NCBI GenBank assembly: GCA_019118325.1
Contig: DWZE01000016.1
Coordinates: 1 to 38,733 of the forward strand
Length of the DNA: 38,733 bases
From: Candidatus Bacteroides intestinavium
GTDB taxonomy: Bacteria > Bacteroidota > Bacteroidia > Bacteroidales > Bacteroidaceae
Direction of reading: 5' to 3'
Shown: positions 7,401 through 15,605 of the stretch, one piece after another
Layout: every line of letters starts with the position of its first letter
How positions within the stretch are numbered: position 1 is the first letter of the stretch
Position numbers and translations under genes: made by a program
Notes under the pieces: generated by a model
What the model saw: the letters and a program-made list of their open reading frames with translations, nothing else
The model's database searches: none
What the model was told of the DNA's origin: nothing

Positions 7401-8924
7401 ATGGAATTTACCAATAACCCGAAACTGGACCGCCCCCGCCAACGGGGCATCGGCCGCTGGATAAAGTTCGGCATCGTCACGCTGCTCTACCTGCTGTTCC
7501 TCCTCTGGGTCAAGAGCTGGTGGGGCCTCATCGTCGTGCCCTTCATCTTCGACATCTACATCACCAAGTTCATCCCCTGGGGATTCTGGAAGAAATCCAA
7601 TAACCCCGCCGTGCGGAGCGTCATGAGCTGGGTGGACGCCATCGTCTTCGCGCTGGTGGCCGTCTACTTTGTCAACATCTACCTGTTCCAAAACTACCAG
7701 ATACCTTCGTCGTCGCTGGAGAAATCACTGCTGGTGGGCGACTTCCTCTACGTCAGCAAGGTGAGCTACGGCCCGCGCGTGCCCAACACGCCGCTGTCCA
7801 TGCCCCTGACGCAGCACACGCTGCCCATCTTCAACTGCAAATCATACTTGGAGTGGCCGCGCTGGGACTACAAGCGCGTGAAAGGCTTTGGACGGGTGAA
7901 GCTGCATGACATCGTGGTGTTCAACTTCCCCGCGGGCGACACCGTGGCCCTGAACCACCAGATGGAAGACTTCTACAGCCTGGCCTACCGCGAAGGCAGA
8001 CGCCTCTACCCCAACCCCGTGGAAATGGACAGCCTGACCCGCGAACAGCAGCGCGCCATCTATGACCTCTACTACGCGGCCGGCCGCAAACTGATACTGA
8101 GCAACCCGCAACTGTACGGCGACATCGTGGTGCGCCCCGTGGACCGCCGCGAGAACTACGTGAAGCGCTGCACCGGCCTGCCCGGCGACACGCTGCAAAT
8201 CATCGACGGGCGGGTCTACCTGAACGGACAGCCCACGCCCGTGCCGGAGAACGTGCAGTTCAACTACTTCGTGCAGACTACCGGCCCCGTCCTCACGCAG
8301 GATATGTTCCGCGAACTGGGCATCAGCAAGGACGACCAATGGCTGCTGCCGGACGACGCCGAAAGCCATGCCGTGCTGGCTTCGCTGGGCCTGGACGCCC
8401 GGGATGCGCAGGGACGCCTGGCTCCCGTCTACCACCTGCCGCTGACGCAGAAGATGTATGACACGCTGCTGGCCAACAAGAAGCTGGTGGCACGCATCGT
8501 CCGCGAGCCGGCCGCCTACGGGGGCGACGTCTATCCGCTGAACCTCTACACCCGTTGGACGCGCGACGACTACGGCCCCGTCTGGATTCCCGCCAAAGGC
8601 GCCACCATCACCCTGACGGAGGACAACCTGCCCATCTACAGCCGCTGCATCGAGGCCTACGAGGGCAACACGCTGGAACAACGCGAAGACGGCATCTACA
8701 TCAACGGACAGAAGACGGACACCTATACGTTCCGGATGGATTATTACTGGATGATGGGCGACAACCGGCACAACTCGCTCGACTCGCGCTACTGGGGCTT
8801 CGTGCCCGAGGACCACGTGGTGGGCAAGCCGCTCGTCGTATGGCTCTCGCTGGACAAGGACCGCGACTGGTTCGACGGCCACATCCGCTGGGACCGCCTC
8901 TTCAAATGGGTAGACAATAACTAA
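7401..8924 (+). CDS. lepB: Signal peptidase I (catalytically complete, with large insert)
   Basis: This membrane serine protease (S26) removes signal peptides from exported proteins. The 507-residue protein has N-terminal membrane segments (about 20-52 and 78-95). It carries box B IPSSSLEKSL with the catalytic Ser at 105, box D ENYVKRCTGLPGD with the general-base Lys at 255, and box E MGDNRHNSLDSR near the C-terminus. It is much longer than E. coli LepB because of a long insertion between boxes B and D and another between D and E, as usual in Bacteroides. It is directly followed by a paralogue lacking the catalytic residues (4-nt gap). Confidence 0.95.
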   Translation: MEFTNNPKLDRPRQRGIGRWIKFGIVTLLYLLFLLWVKSWWGLIVVPFIFDIYITKFIPWGFWKKSNNPAVRSVMSWVDAIVFALVAVYFVNIYLFQNYQIPSSSLEKSLLVGDFLYVSKVSYGPRVPNTPLSMPLTQHTLPIFNCKSYLEWPRWDYKRVKGFGRVKLHDIVVFNFPAGDTVALNHQMEDFYSLAYREGRRLYPNPVEMDSLTREQQRAIYDLYYAAGRKLILSNPQLYGDIVVRPVDRRENYVKRCTGLPGDTLQIIDGRVYLNGQPTPVPENVQFNYFVQTTGPVLTQDMFRELGISKDDQWLLPDDAESHAVLASLGLDARDAQGRLAPVYHLPLTQKMYDTLLANKKLVARIVREPAAYGGDVYPLNLYTRWTRDDYGPVWIPAKGATITLTEDNLPIYSRCIEAYEGNTLEQREDGIYINGQKTDTYTFRMDYYWMMGDNRHNSLDSRYWGFVPEDHVVGKPLVVWLSLDKDRDWFDGHIRWDRLFKWVDNN

Positions 8925-8928
8925 GGGA

Positions 8929-9861
8929 ATGAAAAAGGCAGGTAAGACACTGGCAGCCATCGGAGCTGCGGTACTCGCCGGAGTACTGCTGCGCACGTGT
9001 GTGGCCACTTCCTACCTGATTCCCTCGTCGGGGATGGAAAACTCGCTCTACCAAGGCGAGCGCATCCTCGTCAACAAGTGGAGCTATGGCCTGCGCCTCC
9101 CCCTGATGAGCTGGTGGGGCTACAAGCGCTGGGGCTCTTGTCCCGTAGGGCGCGAGGACATCATTGTCTTCAACAATCCCGGCAACCTGCAAGAGGAGGT
9201 CATCAGCCGCCGCGAGGTCTTCATCGGCCGCTGTATCGGCACGCCGGACGACACGCTGCTGGTGGACTCGCTCTTCAACGTCGTACCCTCGGAGAAGATG
9301 GCTCCCGACCAGAAGTTCCTGTTCGCCTATCCACGCACGGAGGAAGCCCGGCTGGACTCCCTGCTGACCCGCCTGTCCATCTCCTCCCCCCTGCTGGGCA
9401 GCGATTCCGTCAAGAACATCCGCAGCCTCAGCCGCTATGAATGCTACCTGCTGGAACAGGCCGCCAACGACCACCTGCCCCTGACACCGGTGGAACGGAC
9501 AGACTCCATCCGGCATCTGCACCCCCTCATCGTCCCGGGACGGGGCATGACGGTGCGCGTCCTGCCGTGGAACCGCACCCTGCTGTGCAACACCCTCCTC
9601 CTCCACGAAGGACGCAACGCCTTCATCCAGGGCGACACCCTCTACGTGGACGGACAGCCCGCCGACTCGTGCACCTTCAGCAAAGATTATTATTGGGTCA
9701 CGGCCAACAATGCCTCCAACCTCTCCGACTCACGCCTGTTCGGCTTCGTGCCCGAAGACCATGTCATCGGACGGGCAGCCCGCATCTGGTTCTCCAAGCA
9801 ACAGGGCACCGGCATCTTCAGCGGCTACCGCTGGGACCGGATGGGACTGGCCGTCAAGTAA
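8929..9861 (+). CDS. S26 signal-peptidase paralogue, catalytic Ser and Lys both replaced by Gly
   Basis: This 310-residue membrane protein aligns with the preceding LepB across all boxes. Box B reads IPSSGMENSL, with Gly35 where the nucleophilic Ser should be. Box D reads VFIGRCIGTPDD, with Gly100 in place of the Lys. Box E reads TANNASNLSDSR instead of MGDNRxNSxDSR. With neither residue of the Ser/Lys dyad it should be inactive. The frame is otherwise intact, with an N-terminal membrane segment (about 8-28) and well-kept structural residues (GFVPEDHVIGRA), so it looks like a maintained pseudoenzyme rather than decay. It may assist or regulate the upstream LepB. It sits in the middle of the operon with 4- and 16-nt gaps. 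Confidence 0.85.
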   Translation: MKKAGKTLAAIGAAVLAGVLLRTCVATSYLIPSSGMENSLYQGERILVNKWSYGLRLPLMSWWGYKRWGSCPVGREDIIVFNNPGNLQEEVISRREVFIGRCIGTPDDTLLVDSLFNVVPSEKMAPDQKFLFAYPRTEEARLDSLLTRLSISSPLLGSDSVKNIRSLSRYECYLLEQAANDHLPLTPVERTDSIRHLHPLIVPGRGMTVRVLPWNRTLLCNTLLLHEGRNAFIQGDTLYVDGQPADSCTFSKDYYWVTANNASNLSDSRLFGFVPEDHVIGRAARIWFSKQQGTGIFSGYRWDRMGLAVK

Positions 9862-9877
9862 CAAACCACCACGCCCT

Positions 9878-10552
9878 ATGACCACCGTACTCCTGTCCAC
9901 CGCCTACCTTGCCCCCGTGGAATACTACACGAAACTCCTGGCCTACGACCGTATCCTCGTGGAGCAATATGACCATTATGGCAAGCAGACCTACCGCAAC
10001 CGCTGCACCATCGCCGGCCCGGACGGCCCCTTGGACCTCTCCATTCCCACCGTAAAACCCGACACCCCGAAGTGCCTCACACGGGATATCCGCATCTCCG
10101 ACCACGGCAACTGGCGCCACCTGCATTGGAATGCACTCGAATCGGCCTACAACCACACGCCCTTCTTCGAATACTACAAGGACGAGTTCCGCCCCTTCTA
10201 TGAACAGAAATACGAGTTTCTCCTGGACTTCAACGAGGCTCTCTGCAGCCTGGTCTGCTCACTGATAGACCTCGCCCCCCACATCGGCCGCACCACGGAC
10301 TACGTGGCCATCCCGACCGATGCCGACGACTTCCGCGAGCGCATCCATCCCAAGAAAGACTTCCGCACGGAAGACCCCGGTTTCGCGCCCCATCCCTACT
10401 ATCAGGTGTTCCAAGACCGCCTGGGTTTCCTGCCCAACCTCAGCATCGCAGACCTGCTGTTCAACATGGGACCGGAAAGCCTCTTGGTACTGCAGGCATG
10501 CCAGGAGCCCGGAGGAATGCCCCGAAACAAAGACATCACCGCCCTATGCTGA
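9878..10552 (+). CDS. WbqC family protein
   Basis: The 224-residue protein begins MTTVLLSTAYLAPVEYYTKLLAYD and contains YGKQTYRNRCTI and the C-terminal SIADLLFNMGPES, typical of WbqC-like proteins in Bacteroidetes. The family is named from O-antigen loci, but no biochemical role is established. I took the ATG at 9878 because the frame further upstream overlaps the LepB paralogue and gives a non-natural composition. No signal peptide. The stop overlaps the start of queH (ATGCTGA), indicating translational coupling. Confidence 0.88.
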   Translation: MTTVLLSTAYLAPVEYYTKLLAYDRILVEQYDHYGKQTYRNRCTIAGPDGPLDLSIPTVKPDTPKCLTRDIRISDHGNWRHLHWNALESAYNHTPFFEYYKDEFRPFYEQKYEFLLDFNEALCSLVCSLIDLAPHIGRTTDYVAIPTDADDFRERIHPKKDFRTEDPGFAPHPYYQVFQDRLGFLPNLSIADLLFNMGPESLLVLQACQEPGGMPRNKDITALC

Positions 10553-11142
10553 AACTACAAACTCCCAACGGAGACACGCGCGTGCTGTTGCACTCGTGTT
10601 GCGCTCCTTGCTCGTCGGCCATCATTGAATGTATGCTGGCCAACCACATCCGTCCCACCGTGTTCTATTGCAATCCCAATATTTACCCGCCCGAGGAATA
10701 CGAAATCCGCAAGCAGGAGGCCATCCGCTTCGTCACGTCCCAAGGATTGGACTTCGTAGATGCAGAGTATGACCACACGCTTTGGCAGAGTCGGATGAAA
10801 GGTTTCGAGGAAGAGCCCGAAAGAGGGCGCCGTTGCCTGCGCTGCTTCCTGCTGCGCATGGACGAGACGGCCCGCTATGCCGCCGCGCATGGCTTCACCC
10901 TCTTCACCACCACCCTGGCCTCCTCGCGCTGGAAAAGCCTGGAGCAAATCAATGAAGCGGGCAGAGCGGCCGCCGCACGCCACCCCGGCACCCTGTTTTG
11001 GGAACAGAACTGGCGCAAAGGCGGCCTGCAAGACCGACGCAATCAGCTGCTCCGCGAATACGGCTTCTACAACCAGCAGTATTGCGGATGCGAGTTCAGC
11101 ATGCGGCGGCTGGAGAAACAGGCGGTGGCAGACAAGCTCTGA
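10546..11142 (+). CDS. queH: Epoxyqueuosine reductase QueH
   Basis: QueH carries out the last step of queuosine synthesis, reducing epoxyqueuosine to queuosine in tRNA. It is the cobalamin-independent alternative to QueG. The 198-residue protein has LHSCCAPC (C18, C19, C22) and GRRCLRC (C97, C100), corresponding to the Cys pair plus CxxC that hold the [4Fe-4S] cluster in characterised QueH. The C-terminal YCGCEFS motif is also present. The start at 10546 overlaps the wbqC-like stop; the longer upstream frame is a shadow. It is the last gene of the operon and faces pfkA with only 4 nt between the stops. Confidence 0.92.
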   Translation: MLKLQTPNGDTRVLLHSCCAPCSSAIIECMLANHIRPTVFYCNPNIYPPEEYEIRKQEAIRFVTSQGLDFVDAEYDHTLWQSRMKGFEEEPERGRRCLRCFLLRMDETARYAAAHGFTLFTTTLASSRWKSLEQINEAGRAAAARHPGTLFWEQNWRKGGLQDRRNQLLREYGFYNQQYCGCEFSMRRLEKQAVADKL

Positions 11143-11146
11143 GCCT

Positions 11147-12136
11147 TCAGATGGACAGTTCGTTCAGCACCCGGATCAGGCTCTTGTCCAAAGGCTTGTC
11201 ATCCTTGATGGCCTGCGCGAAGGGGACATAGACAATCTCATCGTTGTGGATGCCAACCATCACATTGCGCTGCCCCTCCAGCAACGCTTGAATGGCCCCG
11301 ACACCCAAGCGGCTGGCCAAGATACGGTCGTATGCACTGGGCGAACCGCCGCGTTGCAAGTGGCCAAGGATGGAGACGCGCACCTCGTATTGCGGATATT
11401 CCTTACGCACCCGCTCGGCATAGTGCATGGCACCGCCGTCCTTGGGACTTTCGGACACGATGACGATGCTGCTGTTCTTCGTCTTACGGATACCACGACT
11501 GATGAACTGCTCCAACTGGTCGGCATCCGTTCGGTCCTCAGGAATAATGGCAGCCTCGGCCCCGGAAGCTATGGCACTGTTCTGTGCCAGAAAGCCCGCA
11601 TCACGCCCCATGACCTCCACGAAGAAGATACGGTCGTGCGATGTCGCCGTATCGCGGATTTTATCCACACACTCCACAATGGTATTCAAGGCTGTATCAT
11701 AACCGATGGTATAATCCGTGCCATACAAGTCATTGTCTATCGTGCCGGGCAGGCCGATGCATACCACGTCGTCATATTCATCAGCAAAGGTGCGTGCACC
11801 CGCCAGCGAACCGTCCCCGCCGATAACAATCAGCGCACTGATATGCTCGCGCTGTAAGGTTTCATAGGCTTTCTTCCGTCCCTCGGGTGTCATGAATGCC
11901 TGCGAGCGGGCCGTCTTCAGAATGGTACCGCCTCGCTGGATAATGTTACTGACACTCTCGGTAGTCAGTTCTTTGACCTCGCCGCTAATCAAGCCCTCGT
12001 ACCCCCGGTAAATGCCTTTCACGCCATAACCGTTGCCAATGGCACTGCGCGTCACGGCACGGATAGCTGCATTCATGCCCGAAGCGTCTCCACCAGAGGT
12101 CAGAATGCCAATGTATTTCTTTTCGTCTTTTTCCAT
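11147..12136 (-). CDS. pfkA: ATP-dependent 6-phosphofructokinase
   Basis: It phosphorylates fructose 6-phosphate in glycolysis. The 329-residue length is typical for bacterial PfkA. It shows [35 protein letters not shown] (catalytic Asp region), GRDAGFLA and [10 protein letters not shown]. The GGDGS and PGTIDND forms are those of ATP-using rather than pyrophosphate-using enzymes. Transcription can come from a TATTTTTG box at 12205-12212 or from hsp20 upstream. The gap to hsp20 holds a small hairpin (GCTCTC/GAGAGC, about 12150-12170) in the leader. Confidence 0.96.
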   Translation of the reverse strand: MEKDEKKYIGILTSGGDASGMNAAIRAVTRSAIGNGYGVKGIYRGYEGLISGEVKELTTESVSNIIQRGGTILKTARSQAFMTPEGRKKAYETLQREHISALIVIGGDGSLAGARTFADEYDDVVCIGLPGTIDNDLYGTDYTIGYDTALNTIVECVDKIRDTATSHDRIFFVEVMGRDAGFLAQNSAIASGAEAAIIPEDRTDADQLEQFISRGIRKTKNSSIVIVSESPKDGGAMHYAERVRKEYPQYEVRVSILGHLQRGGSPSAYDRILASRLGVGAIQALLEGQRNVMVGIHNDEIVYVPFAQAIKDDKPLDKSLIRVLNELSI

Positions 12137-12204
12137 AAGTGATAATCTGACAAGCTCTCAACGAAAAGAGAGCATGTCCTGATACAGACATACCCTCCAG
12201 AGAG

Positions 12205-12212
12205 CAAAAATA
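12205..12212 (-). promoter_or_regulatory. -7 box TATTTTTG for pfkA
   Basis: TAnnTTTG match on the minus strand in the gap between hsp20 and pfkA, giving a leader of about 60 nt. No convincing upstream TTTG was seen. Confidence 0.45.
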
Positions 12213-12222
12213 AAACAAAACC

Positions 12223-12660
12223 TTACTTCACCTCGATAGTCTTGGCTACCTTAGCCGCTTCTTCCGACGCTTTCTTCGGAATCTCAATGGTGAGGACGCC
12301 ATTCTCTACCTTAGCAGAAATCCGGTCCTTCTCCACATTGTCCGGCAGCAGGATGCCCTGTTCGAACTTCGAGTAAGAGAACTCGCGGCGCAGGAATTTC
12401 CGGTCTTTCTTGTCCTCGGCACTGGTTTCACTCTTCTTTTCCATCTCAATCAGCAGGTTGTTGGCATCGTCCAGCGTGACTTTAAAGTCATCCTTCGTCA
12501 TGCCGGGAGCGGCCACTTCTACTTTGTAGTCCTTGTCGTTCTCAATGACATTGATGGCCGGTGCCGTGGCATTGGCCTTCAACATCCAATTGTTGTCAAA
12601 GAAATCACGGAACATCTCGGGTAACCACCCTTCATTTCTTTTAGCTGGAATCATACGCAT
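12223..12660 (-). CDS. Small heat-shock protein Hsp20/alpha-crystallin
   Basis: The 145-residue cytoplasmic holdase chaperone has an alpha-crystallin domain from about residue 35 to 140 (INVIENDKDYKVEVAAPGM, FSYSKFEQGILLPDNV, ISAKVENGVLTIEIPK). The N-terminal region MIPAKRNEGWLPEMFRDFFDNNW is typical of Bacteroides members. AGAAAGGAAA precedes the ATG. Upstream, ACTGTATTAATTA is followed by a near copy 13 bp further on, within an AT-rich stretch without a TAnnTTTG box; a stress-specific promoter is possible but unproven. Confidence 0.95.
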   Translation of the reverse strand: MRMIPAKRNEGWLPEMFRDFFDNNWMLKANATAPAINVIENDKDYKVEVAAPGMTKDDFKVTLDDANNLLIEMEKKSETSAEDKKDRKFLRREFSYSKFEQGILLPDNVEKDRISAKVENGVLTIEIPKKASEEAAKVAKTIEVK

Positions 12661-12864
12661 TTTCCTTTCTTGTTTAGGTTAATAATACAGTTAATTAATA
12701 CAGTTTTATATATTTGCAATCCCCTCACGGAGGGAAGGACTGCCTACATTCTAAGACTTTCCACCACCCGTATGGCAAAAAGTGTTCTACACCTCATTTT
12801 ATCGAATTTTCTGCCGTTTTTTCGAACAAATCAGCCTATTTCGGTTTCAATAATGGACAAAATG

Positions 12865-13059
12865 TCAGCATTGCGACAGTAATGACAGCATGGCGTCCAA
12901 CCGGTGTTCCATCCGGTCGAGCCGACTTAACAAGACCGCCAATTGCTGCGAATGACTGCACGATTGTCTTTCCGAAGCTTTTCCAGCGGCTTTCCGAACA
13001 GCTTGCGCTTCCCCCCGCGCCTCATCTTCTCCTGCGCGGGGGGTACATCTTATCTTCAT
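12865..13059 (-). CDS. Candidate small protein with amphipathic C-terminal helix
   Basis: A 64-codon ATG frame. The first half is basic and low in hydrophobics (CTPRAGEDEARGEAQAVRK). The second half, QLAVLLSRLDRMEHRLDAML, has regular spacing of Leu/Met suited to a coiled coil or membrane-surface helix. No family is recognised. A perfect GC hairpin lies within codons 6-17, which would be odd for a well-translated gene. It may equally be a shadow over a structured RNA. Confidence 0.25.
   Translation of the reverse strand: MKIRCTPRAGEDEARGEAQAVRKAAGKASERQSCSHSQQLAVLLSRLDRMEHRLDAMLSLLSQC
13011..13043. other. Perfect 10-bp GC inverted repeat
   Basis: CCCCCCGCGC at 13011-13020 and GCGCGGGGGG at 13034-13043 flank a 13-nt loop. 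No T run follows on either strand, so it does not look like a standard terminator. Confidence 0.7.
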
Positions 13060-13583
13060 GTTGGTTAGGGATTAAAAAGATTAAAGGGAATAGTCGGCAC
13101 ATAATTTGCATAACGGGGGATGCGCGGGGTCGGTATTGACCATGCGGAAAAGATGAGAGAGACGTGACCGCACGATATGCGGCCGCAAAGAAGCGTCCCC
13201 AAAGGGACGGAGCACTTGGAGAATCTTGCCCGTTTCCATAACCATAACCGATGCCCGTTCCCCTCCAAGCCATTACAAAGGTTTAGATAAAAAAGTTAAG
13301 CGTGGGGAACTTTAGTATTATCATCGCTCAGAAGTATCCCCATACTTGACAACAACGTGGTAATACATAAAGCCCCACGCCTATATCTATTCTATATAGT
13401 CCGTGGAGCGTTTCTTGTATTATCCGGTGTTGTCGTTTTTGAAATTGGGGATTTCCTGAACGCTGGATAATGCCTAAAACGCTTTCTTTTTGCTCACAAA
13501 GAACGCAACAAATGTACACATAAATCCGGAATTAGCAAATCCGGGCTATCTTTTTTCACACTATATAACGCGACATCGCCTAC

Positions 13584-14834
13584 TTAGTCATATATCAACA
13601 CCGACAAGCGTTCCTCCTCCAGCATCTCGCCCGCCACGTCCAGCAGAAGGTCCGGCGTCAGCGCATCGATGCGACGGAACACATCGGCCATGGTCTCGTA
13701 GCGGTTGTAATGCAGGAAGGTCTTGGCCATGCCCAAGGCGTTGGCCTCGTTGTTGTCCGAAGCCACAATCAACTGGCCTGTCAGCTGCTTTTGGGCGGCA
13801 GCCAGTTGGGCGGCGGTCAGGCGGCGGTCGCGCAGACGCTTCAGCTCCTTGCGAACCAGGCGCAGGCAGGTGTCCGTGTCGTCGGGGTCGCAACCGAAAT
13901 AGATGCAGAAGGTGCCCGTATCGGTATAGGACGTAAGATTGGCCTCCACATTGTAGACCAGCCCGCGGCGCTCGCGCAAGGCCACGTTCAGCCGGCTGTT
14001 CATGCCGGGGCCGCCCAAGAGATTGTTCAGCAGATAAAGAGCCGTGCGGCGCGGGGAATGGGCATCGTAGCCACGACCGCCAATCATGACATGGGACTGA
14101 TGGGTGTCGCGGTGCAAGGTGCGGCGGGCAGGCACATAGGGCGGCGGCAGGCAACGGGCGTCAGATTCCGGTTCTGAAGGTCGAACGACATCGGCAAGCA
14201 GCCTCTCGGCCAAACGCGCCACCCGGCGGAAGTCCACAGCCCCGTACACGAAGAAAACCATCCGGTCCGGACGGTAGAGGCGGGCGGTAAAAGCCGCAGC
14301 GTCCTCGCCCCGGAAGGCCTTCAGCCGCTCGGGGTTGCCCAGGATGTTGCGCCCCAACGGATGCCCCCGGAAGATAAGGTCTTCGAAGTCATCGAAAATC
14401 AGTTCAGAAGGCGTGTCCTCATAAGATTGTATCTCGTCGAGGATGACGCCTGTCTCCTTCTCCACCTCACGCTGGGGAAAGGTGGAATGAAACACAATGT
14501 CGGCCAGCAGCTCGAAGGCGCGGGCAAAGTGCTCGGCGGGAAAGGCGCAGTAGACCACCGTTTCCTCCTTGTTGGTATAGGCATTGAGGTCGCCCCCCAC
14601 ATTCTCCATGCGGTTCAGGATGTGCCATGCCTTGCGCTTGCGGGTGCCCTTGAAGAGGAGATGCTCCACGAAGTGTGCCATGCCGGACTCGTCCTCGCGC
14701 TCGTCGCGCGTGCCGGCATCGACGGCAAAGCCACAATAGGCCACCCGCGAGGCCACAGGCTGATGAATGATGCGCAGTCCGTTGGGCAGGACATGGAGGT
14801 TGCAGACAGGGGTATCTTCGCTCAATTTCTTCAT
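13584..14834 (-). CDS. M16 family zinc metallopeptidase (processing-peptidase type)
   Basis: The 416-residue protein begins MKKLSEDTPVCNLHVLPNGL. The inverted zinc motif HFVEH (H54, E57, H58) is complete, and the third ligand region follows in FPQREVEKETGVILDEIQSYEDTPSE. The C-terminal half has the substrate-clamp sequence GGPGMNSRLNVALRERRGLVYNVEA. It is probably a cytoplasmic or periplasm-facing peptidase of the YmxG/PqqL type, but no signal peptide is visible. The inner Met was chosen because an earlier in-frame Met (14876) would place the start upstream of the TATTTTTG promoter box. Confidence 0.93.
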   Translation of the reverse strand: MKKLSEDTPVCNLHVLPNGLRIIHQPVASRVAYCGFAVDAGTRDEREDESGMAHFVEHLLFKGTRKRKAWHILNRMENVGGDLNAYTNKEETVVYCAFPAEHFARAFELLADIVFHSTFPQREVEKETGVILDEIQSYEDTPSELIFDDFEDLIFRGHPLGRNILGNPERLKAFRGEDAAAFTARLYRPDRMVFFVYGAVDFRRVARLAERLLADVVRPSEPESDARCLPPPYVPARRTLHRDTHQSHVMIGGRGYDAHSPRRTALYLLNNLLGGPGMNSRLNVALRERRGLVYNVEANLTSYTDTGTFCIYFGCDPDDTDTCLRLVRKELKRLRDRRLTAAQLAAAQKQLTGQLIVASDNNEANALGMAKTFLHYNRYETMADVFRRIDALTPDLLLDVAGEMLEEERLSVLIYD

Positions 14835-14862
14835 TTTGCCACGATGATTCGATTTACGGGCG

Positions 14863-14870
14863 CAAAAATA
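14863..14870 (-). promoter_or_regulatory. -7 box TATTTTTG for the M16 peptidase gene
   Basis: TAnnTTTG match on the minus strand, about 30 bp before the chosen start. It supports the shorter protein. Confidence 0.6.
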
Positions 14871-14999
14871 CAACAAAACTTATTGCCGTTTATGGAAAAT
14901 TGCAGATATTTGCAAGTGACAAAGAAGGCAACCGCCTTCCGCACAACCAGCCGGCACTGACGGACCGGCCACAATTATGATACTAAAAAACTGGAAACA

Positions 15000-15605
15000 A
15001 TGATAGCAGACATTCAGAAGCTCCTGCAACAAGAAGCGCAAGCCGTAATGAACATCCCGGTGACCGACGCCTACGAAAAGGCCGTGGAACTCATCGTAGA
15101 GCAAGTGCATCAGCTCCGAGGCAAGCTGGTGACCTCGGGCATGGGCAAAGCCGGACAGATAGCGATGAACATTGCCACCACCTTCTGCTCGACGGGCACC
15201 CCCTCCGTATTCCTACACCCCAGCGAGGCGCAACACGGCGACCTGGGCATCCTGCAGGAGAACGACCTGCTCCTGCTCATCTCCAACTCGGGCAAAACCC
15301 GCGAAATCGTGGAACTGACCCAGCTGATCCATAACCTGAATCCCCGGCTGAAGTTCATTGTCATCACCGGCAATCCCGACAGCCCCCTGGCCCTGCAGGC
15401 GGACGTCTGCCTCAGCACCGGACACCCCGACGAGGTATGCCCCCTGGGCATGACGCCCACCACCTCGACCACCGTCATGACCGTCATCGGCGACATCCTG
15501 GTGGTGGAAGTGATGAAACGGACAGGATTCACCATCGAAGACTACTCCAAACGCCACCACGGCGGCTACTTGGGCGAAAAATCCAGACAGCTATGCGAAA
15601 AGTAA
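15000..15605 (+). CDS. SIS-domain sugar-phosphate isomerase, KdsD/GutQ-like without CBS domains
   Basis: The 201-residue protein is a single SIS domain with SGMGKAGQIAMNIATTF (46-62), HPSEAQHGDLG (73-83), SNSGKTREIV (95-104) and CPLGMTPTTSTT, closely following D-arabinose-5-phosphate isomerase (KdsD/KpsF/GutQ). Those enzymes usually carry a C-terminal CBS pair, which is absent here; the protein ends shortly after SKRHHGGYLG. The likely reaction is aldose/ketose-phosphate isomerisation, possibly ribulose 5-phosphate to arabinose 5-phosphate, by inference. It overlaps the following sugar-kinase gene by 13 nt, so the two are co-translated and may act in sequence. Confidence 0.85.
   Translation: MIADIQKLLQQEAQAVMNIPVTDAYEKAVELIVEQVHQLRGKLVTSGMGKAGQIAMNIATTFCSTGTPSVFLHPSEAQHGDLGILQENDLLLLISNSGKTREIVELTQLIHNLNPRLKFIVITGNPDSPLALQADVCLSTGHPDEVCPLGMTPTTSTTVMTVIGDILVVEVMKRTGFTIEDYSKRHHGGYLGEKSRQLCEK

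Larger units (their letters stand above)
12661..13583. other. 0.92-kb sparse intergenic region between hsp20 and the M16 protease gene
   Basis: No recognisable gene. Visible items are the hsp20 upstream AT-rich direct repeats (about 12680-12705), a candidate small minus-strand ORF (12865-13059), a perfect 10-bp GC hairpin (13011-13043) and a short CGTCCC/GGGACG hairpin near 13195. There is also a CCGGAaTT/AAaTCCGG hairpin followed by TCTTTTTT (13526-13556) that looks like a plus-strand terminator although no plus-strand gene precedes it. A minus-strand open frame at 13328-13519 has no recognisable product and could be decayed mobile DNA; I could not support that further. Confidence 0.5.

Noticed and set aside
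13328..13519. Minus-strand frame of 63 codons as an insertion-sequence remnant
   Set aside because: No transposase motif, terminal inverted repeat or target duplication could be identified. Left as unassigned sequence.
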